A stretch of DNA of 64,000 bases from DASXQK01 sp963724385 (GTDB lineage: Bacteria; Pseudomonadota; Alphaproteobacteria; Dongiales; Dongiaceae), in contig CAVRUJ010000001.1 of NCBI GenBank assembly GCA_963724385.1, positions 434,001 to 498,000 on the forward strand, read 5' to 3'. The position numbers were made by a program, and so were the translations under genes. This document shows positions 61,160 to 64,000 of the stretch, piece after piece; within the stretch, counting starts at the first letter, position 1; every line of letters begins with the position of its first letter. The notes under the pieces were generated by a model that saw only the letters and a list, made by a program, of their open reading frames with translations, searched no databases and was not told where the DNA came from.

Positions 61160-62365
61160 ATGCAGCACGTCATGAACGAGGCCGGCCGAAGCCTGCCGTT
61201 GGATGGGATCAGGGTTCTGGATCTGAGCCGTGCACGCTCGGGTCCGACGGCAGTGCGCCAGCTCGCCGACTGGGGCGCCGATGCGCTGATGATCGAGCCG
61301 CCCCTGTCGGTCAACCCCGATGCCAACATGAGCGGTCCGCGGAGGGGGCCGGACTTCCAGAACCTCAATCGCAACAAGCGCAGCATGACGCTCAACCTGA
61401 AAGACCCGGAAGGCCTGGCCATCTTCAAGCGTTTGGCGGAGAGGTCCGATGTGGTGGTGGAGAACTTCCGTCCTGACGTGAAGCTTCGCCTGGGCATCGA
61501 CTACGAAACCCTGGCAGCAGCCAATCCCCGCCTGATCTACGCCAGCATCTCCGGCTTCGGCCAGTCGGGCCCCTACCGCGACCGACCCGGCTTCGACCAG
61601 ATCGCCCAGGGCATGGGCGGGCTGATGTCCATCACCGGCCTTCCTGGACAGGGTCCGGTCAGGGTCGGAATCGCCATCGACGATCTGACGGCCGGCCTCT
61701 TCACCGCCATGGGCGTGCTGCTCGCCATCATCGAGCGGCAGCGGTCGGGCCGCGGCCAATGGGTGCACAGCTCCCTGCTTCAGGCCCAGATCGCCATGCT
61801 GGATTTCCAGGCGGCGCGCTGGCTGATGGCGGGCGAAGTGGCCGGTCAGGCGGGCAACAATCATCCGACCGCCATCACCACCGGCCTCTTCCCCACCGCC
61901 GACGAGCCGATCAACGTCTGCGCCGACCCGCAGCCCATGTGGCAGCGCTTCTGCGAGGTGGTGGAAGGCGAGGACCTCCTGGCCGACCCCCGCTTCGCCG
62001 ACGACGACACGAGGGCCCGCAACGGGCCGGCCGTGGTGGAAGCCATGTCGGCAAAGCTGAAGCGTCGGAATGCGAAGGAGTGGATCGAGCGCTTGAACCG
62101 CGCCGGCGTGCCATGCGGGCCGATCAACCGGATCGATCAGGTCTTCGCCGACCCCCAGGTGCGGCATCTCGCCATGGCGCGCCCGGTGCGGCACAAGGCG
62201 CTGGGCGAGATCGAGCTCGTCGCCCAGCCCGTGACCCTGGAACGCACGCCGAGCCGGATGGATCGCGCCGCGCCCGAGCTGGGCGAACACACGGATGAGG
62301 TGCTGCGCGGCCTGGGCTTCGAGGAGGAGCGGATCGCGGCGTTGCGCCGCCGGCAGGTGATCTGA
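61160..62365 (+). CDS. CaiB/BaiF family CoA-transferase
   Basis: About 401 residues of the class III CoA-transferase family. The conserved start is LPLDGIRVLDLSRARSGPTAVRQLADWGADALMIEPP, then NRNKRSMTLNLKDPEGLAIFKRLAERSDVVVENFRPDV and later FGQSGPYRDRPGFDQIAQGMGG. It moves CoA between carboxylic acids, with carnitine or oxalate as known substrates in the family. The ATG at 61160 is preferred; a TTG at 61151 is in frame. It overlaps the next gene's ATG by one base (TGATG). Confidence 0.93.
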   Translation: MQHVMNEAGRSLPLDGIRVLDLSRARSGPTAVRQLADWGADALMIEPPLSVNPDANMSGPRRGPDFQNLNRNKRSMTLNLKDPEGLAIFKRLAERSDVVVENFRPDVKLRLGIDYETLAAANPRLIYASISGFGQSGPYRDRPGFDQIAQGMGGLMSITGLPGQGPVRVGIAIDDLTAGLFTAMGVLLAIIERQRSGRGQWVHSSLLQAQIAMLDFQAARWLMAGEVAGQAGNNHPTAITTGLFPTADEPINVCADPQPMWQRFCEVVEGEDLLADPRFADDDTRARNGPAVVEAMSAKLKRRNAKEWIERLNRAGVPCGPINRIDQVFADPQVRHLAMARPVRHKALGEIELVAQPVTLERTPSRMDRAAPELGEHTDEVLRGLGFEEERIAALRRRQVI

Positions 62366-63177
62366 TGGAAGCGACAGTGGGCATCGACAGCGGCACGGAG
62401 CGCGTGATCGCCAGGCGCGAAGCGGCCATTGGCTGGCTCATCCTCAACAATCCGGCTCGCCACAACGCGCTTTCCCTCGTCATGTATGGAGCGATCGAAC
62501 GCGTGGTCGCCGCATTCTCGGCCGACCCGGAGATTCGAGTCATCGTCGTCACCGGGGCTGGCGAGCGCGCCTTCGTCTCGGGCGCCGACATCTCCGAGTT
62601 CGAGGAGAAGCGCGCCACCCCGGACCAGATCGCCGAGTATGACGCCCTCAGCGAACGCGCCTCGGTCGCCCTCGAAACGACGGCGAAGCCGACCATCGCC
62701 ATGATCCGGGGCTACTGCATCGGCGGCGGGCTCGACCTCGCGCTGCGCACGGATCTGCGGATCGCGGCCGAGGACGCCCGCTTCGGAGTTCCGGCCGCGC
62801 GCCTTGGCCTCGGCTACGGCTTCAGCGACGTGAAGCGCCTGGTCGAAATCGTCGGGCCGGGCTTTGCCAGGGAGATTCTCTACACCGGCCGGCAGTTCAC
62901 CGCCGGCGAGTCGCTCGCCATGGGTCTCGTCCATCGGGTCGTGCCGGCTGCGACGCTCGGCGACAGCGTCGCCAAGCTCGCCGAGATCCTGGCCGCCAAT
63001 GCGCCTCTGACCATTCGGGCCATGAAGCGCAGCATCGCCGAGGCGTTGAAGGATCCCGAAAGGAGGGATCTCGCCGCCGTCACGGCGCTGGTGGAGGCCT
63101 GCTTCGACAGCGCCGATTATGCCGAAGGCCGCCGGGCCTTCATGGCGAAGCGCCGGCCCGTTTTTCGCGGCCGCTGA
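62365..63177 (+). CDS. Enoyl-CoA hydratase/isomerase family protein
   Basis: A 270-residue crotonase. Oxyanion-hole segments are AFVSGADISEFEEK and GYCIGGGLDLALRTDLRIA, followed by RFGVPAARLGLGYGFSDVKRLVEIVG. Catalytic glutamates are not both evident in the usual positions, so a hydratase or isomerase reaction cannot be distinguished. It is translationally coupled to the CoA-transferase gene (TGATG). Together with the flavoprotein gene this suggests a pathway converting a methylated, perhaps carnitine- or betaine-like, compound. Confidence 0.9.
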   Translation: MEATVGIDSGTERVIARREAAIGWLILNNPARHNALSLVMYGAIERVVAAFSADPEIRVIVVTGAGERAFVSGADISEFEEKRATPDQIAEYDALSERASVALETTAKPTIAMIRGYCIGGGLDLALRTDLRIAAEDARFGVPAARLGLGYGFSDVKRLVEIVGPGFAREILYTGRQFTAGESLAMGLVHRVVPAATLGDSVAKLAEILAANAPLTIRAMKRSIAEALKDPERRDLAAVTALVEACFDSADYAEGRRAFMAKRRPVFRGR

Positions 63178-63196
63178 CCAGGGGAGGACTGATTGT

Positions 63197-63805
63197 ATGA
63201 AGCGCATGGTGGTCCCGGCCTCGGAAGGTCGTGCGGTTCGCTTGGGCCGCGGCAAGCGTCTTCGTCTCACCACGCCCAAGGGCAACCAGGCCGCCGATTT
63301 CTTCGCCTTCAACGCGGAGAACCCGGGCGAGTGGCTTTCCTGCCCGCATAGCTGGGTCACGACCTTCTGCATCAAGCCGCGCCAGGGCGACGAGTTTCTC
63401 TCGCGCTTTCGCCGGCCGATGCTGAAACTGGTCGAGGACGGGGCCGGCGGCATGCACGACATGATGATCGCGGCCTGCGACCAGTTCCGTTACGAATTCT
63501 TCGGCCACAAGGGGCCGCATGCAAGCTGCTCGGACAATCTCCAGCAGGCGATGCGCCGGGAAGGCTACGAGATCTCGGTGATTCCCCAGCCGATCAACTT
63601 CTTCACCCATACCGAGGTCCATGCCGACGGCCGGCTCAGCGCCCCCGGCGGAAAGATCCCGCCCGGCGCCTTCGTGGTGGTGGAGGCGCTCATGGACCTG
63701 ATCTGCGTCGTCTCCTCCTGTCCTTACGACCTCGCCAATGCCACCAAGGGCTGGGAGGTTAATCCGGGCGCGAAAGTGACGGAGCTGCTGGTGGAGATTC
63801 TTTAA
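63197..63805 (+). CDS. DUF1989 (urea-carboxylase-associated) family protein
   Basis: A 202-residue protein. Conserved segments are VPASEGRAVRLGRGKRLRLTTPKGNQAADFFAFNAENPGEWLS, then GPHASCSDNLQQAM and IPQPINFFTHTEV, all of which are typical of DUF1989 proteins, where the Cys of HASCS and nearby His may bind metal. Family members sit next to urea carboxylase or in one-carbon/amine catabolic loci; the reaction is not known to me. An ATG at 63197 with GGGGAGGA upstream is the start. It follows the enoyl-CoA hydratase gene by 19 bp. Confidence 0.9.
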   Translation: MKRMVVPASEGRAVRLGRGKRLRLTTPKGNQAADFFAFNAENPGEWLSCPHSWVTTFCIKPRQGDEFLSRFRRPMLKLVEDGAGGMHDMMIAACDQFRYEFFGHKGPHASCSDNLQQAMRREGYEISVIPQPINFFTHTEVHADGRLSAPGGKIPPGAFVVVEALMDLICVVSSCPYDLANATKGWEVNPGAKVTELLVEIL

Positions 63806-64000
63806 GGGGCCTGCTTGCGCGGCAGGCCGATGGCGCGCCCGGCGTTGGCCGGCCTCGGCAAGCCCGTTTGATCGCGCTCGATGGCCTCGATCTTGGCCAG
63901 CACCTCGGGCAGGAAAGGCGCGGATTTGGGCCCGCTCATGTCGATGTTGACCAGCATCTGCTCGTTGGTCGCGCGCAGCTCCGGCAAATCCTCGGCATAA
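63802..64000 (-). CDS. Partial reading frame cut by the window end, unknown function
   Basis: The 3' end of a minus-strand gene whose 5' part lies beyond position 64000. The visible 66 residues include the C-terminal segment SAPFLPEVLAKIEAIERDQTGLPRPANAGRAIGLPRKQAP. The stop at 63802 overlaps the end of the DUF1989 gene by 4 bp. A TTG within the window is not likely to be the true start, as the frame continues open to the window edge. I do not recognise the family from this piece. Confidence 0.5.
   Translation of the reverse strand, partial: YAEDLPELRATNEQMLVNIDMSGPKSAPFLPEVLAKIEAIERDQTGLPRPANAGRAIGLPRKQAP

Noticed and set aside
1..64000. CRISPR arrays, insertion sequences, integrases, prophage genes and rRNA operons
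   Set aside because: Looked for on both strands. No regularly spaced direct repeats, transposase or integrase-like proteins, or rRNA segments were seen.

Overview
The window is GC-rich with almost no intergenic slack, many 1-4 bp gene overlaps and a paired intergenic palindrome of the kind common in rhizobial and rhodospirillal genomes. Together with the gene families present this points to an alphaproteobacterium; the genus cannot be read from the sequence. No rRNA, convincing tRNA, CRISPR array, transposase or integrase was seen.

Region 1 (about 1-26.5 kb) is an exopolysaccharide locus of the Wzx/Wzy type. It holds a polyprenyl glycosylphosphotransferase, an AlgD-like sugar-nucleotide 6-dehydrogenase, GT4 and GT2 glycosyltransferases, a flippase, a polymerase/ligase, an outer-membrane export lipoprotein, a chain-length protein and a separate CpsD-type partner whose ATP-binding site looks broken. 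Polymer-acting or decorating enzymes are mixed in: heparinase II/III family, GH10 glycosidase, polysaccharide deacetylase, acyltransferase 3, AsnB-type amidotransferase, CapK-like adenylating enzyme, methyltransferase, PAP2 phosphatase and a fatty-acid hydroxylase/sterol desaturase relative. Two divergent promoters in this locus share a nearly identical palindromic site.

Region 2 (about 26.5-39.3 kb) is metabolic: a MaoC-fold hydratase, an acyl-CoA dehydrogenase, a LodA-type quinoprotein oxidase with its LodB flavoprotein, a VOC protein, an AMP-forming acyl-CoA ligase, a three-gene nitrile hydratase/thiocyanate hydrolase-type enzyme, a DUF302 protein, two divergent 58-residue hydrophobic proteins, a FUSC transporter and a sodium:solute symporter with a DUF3311 partner.

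Region 3 (about 39.4-57.1 kb) looks like a redox/metal-stress block: FMN reductase, metallo-hydrolase, pirin, a disulfide-reductase-like flavoprotein, periplasmic cupin, MFS exporter, carboxymuconolactone decarboxylase, two paralogous LysR regulators, a peroxiredoxin, a hydroxybutyrate-dehydrogenase-like SDR with a patatin lipase, then a bufferin operon (BufA, BufB, BufC, DoxX) followed by an NDH-2-like flavoprotein and a receptor adenylate cyclase. A 34-bp motif with fixed internal spacing lies upstream of five transcription units here, which suggests a local LysR regulon that includes the bufferin operon. This is the most interesting finding of the window.

Region 4 (57.1-64 kb) is catabolic: an M20 dipeptidase, a DAO-GcvT flavoprotein of the dimethylglycine/sarcosine dehydrogenase type, a CaiB/BaiF CoA-transferase, an enoyl-CoA hydratase, a DUF1989 protein and a gene cut by the window end.
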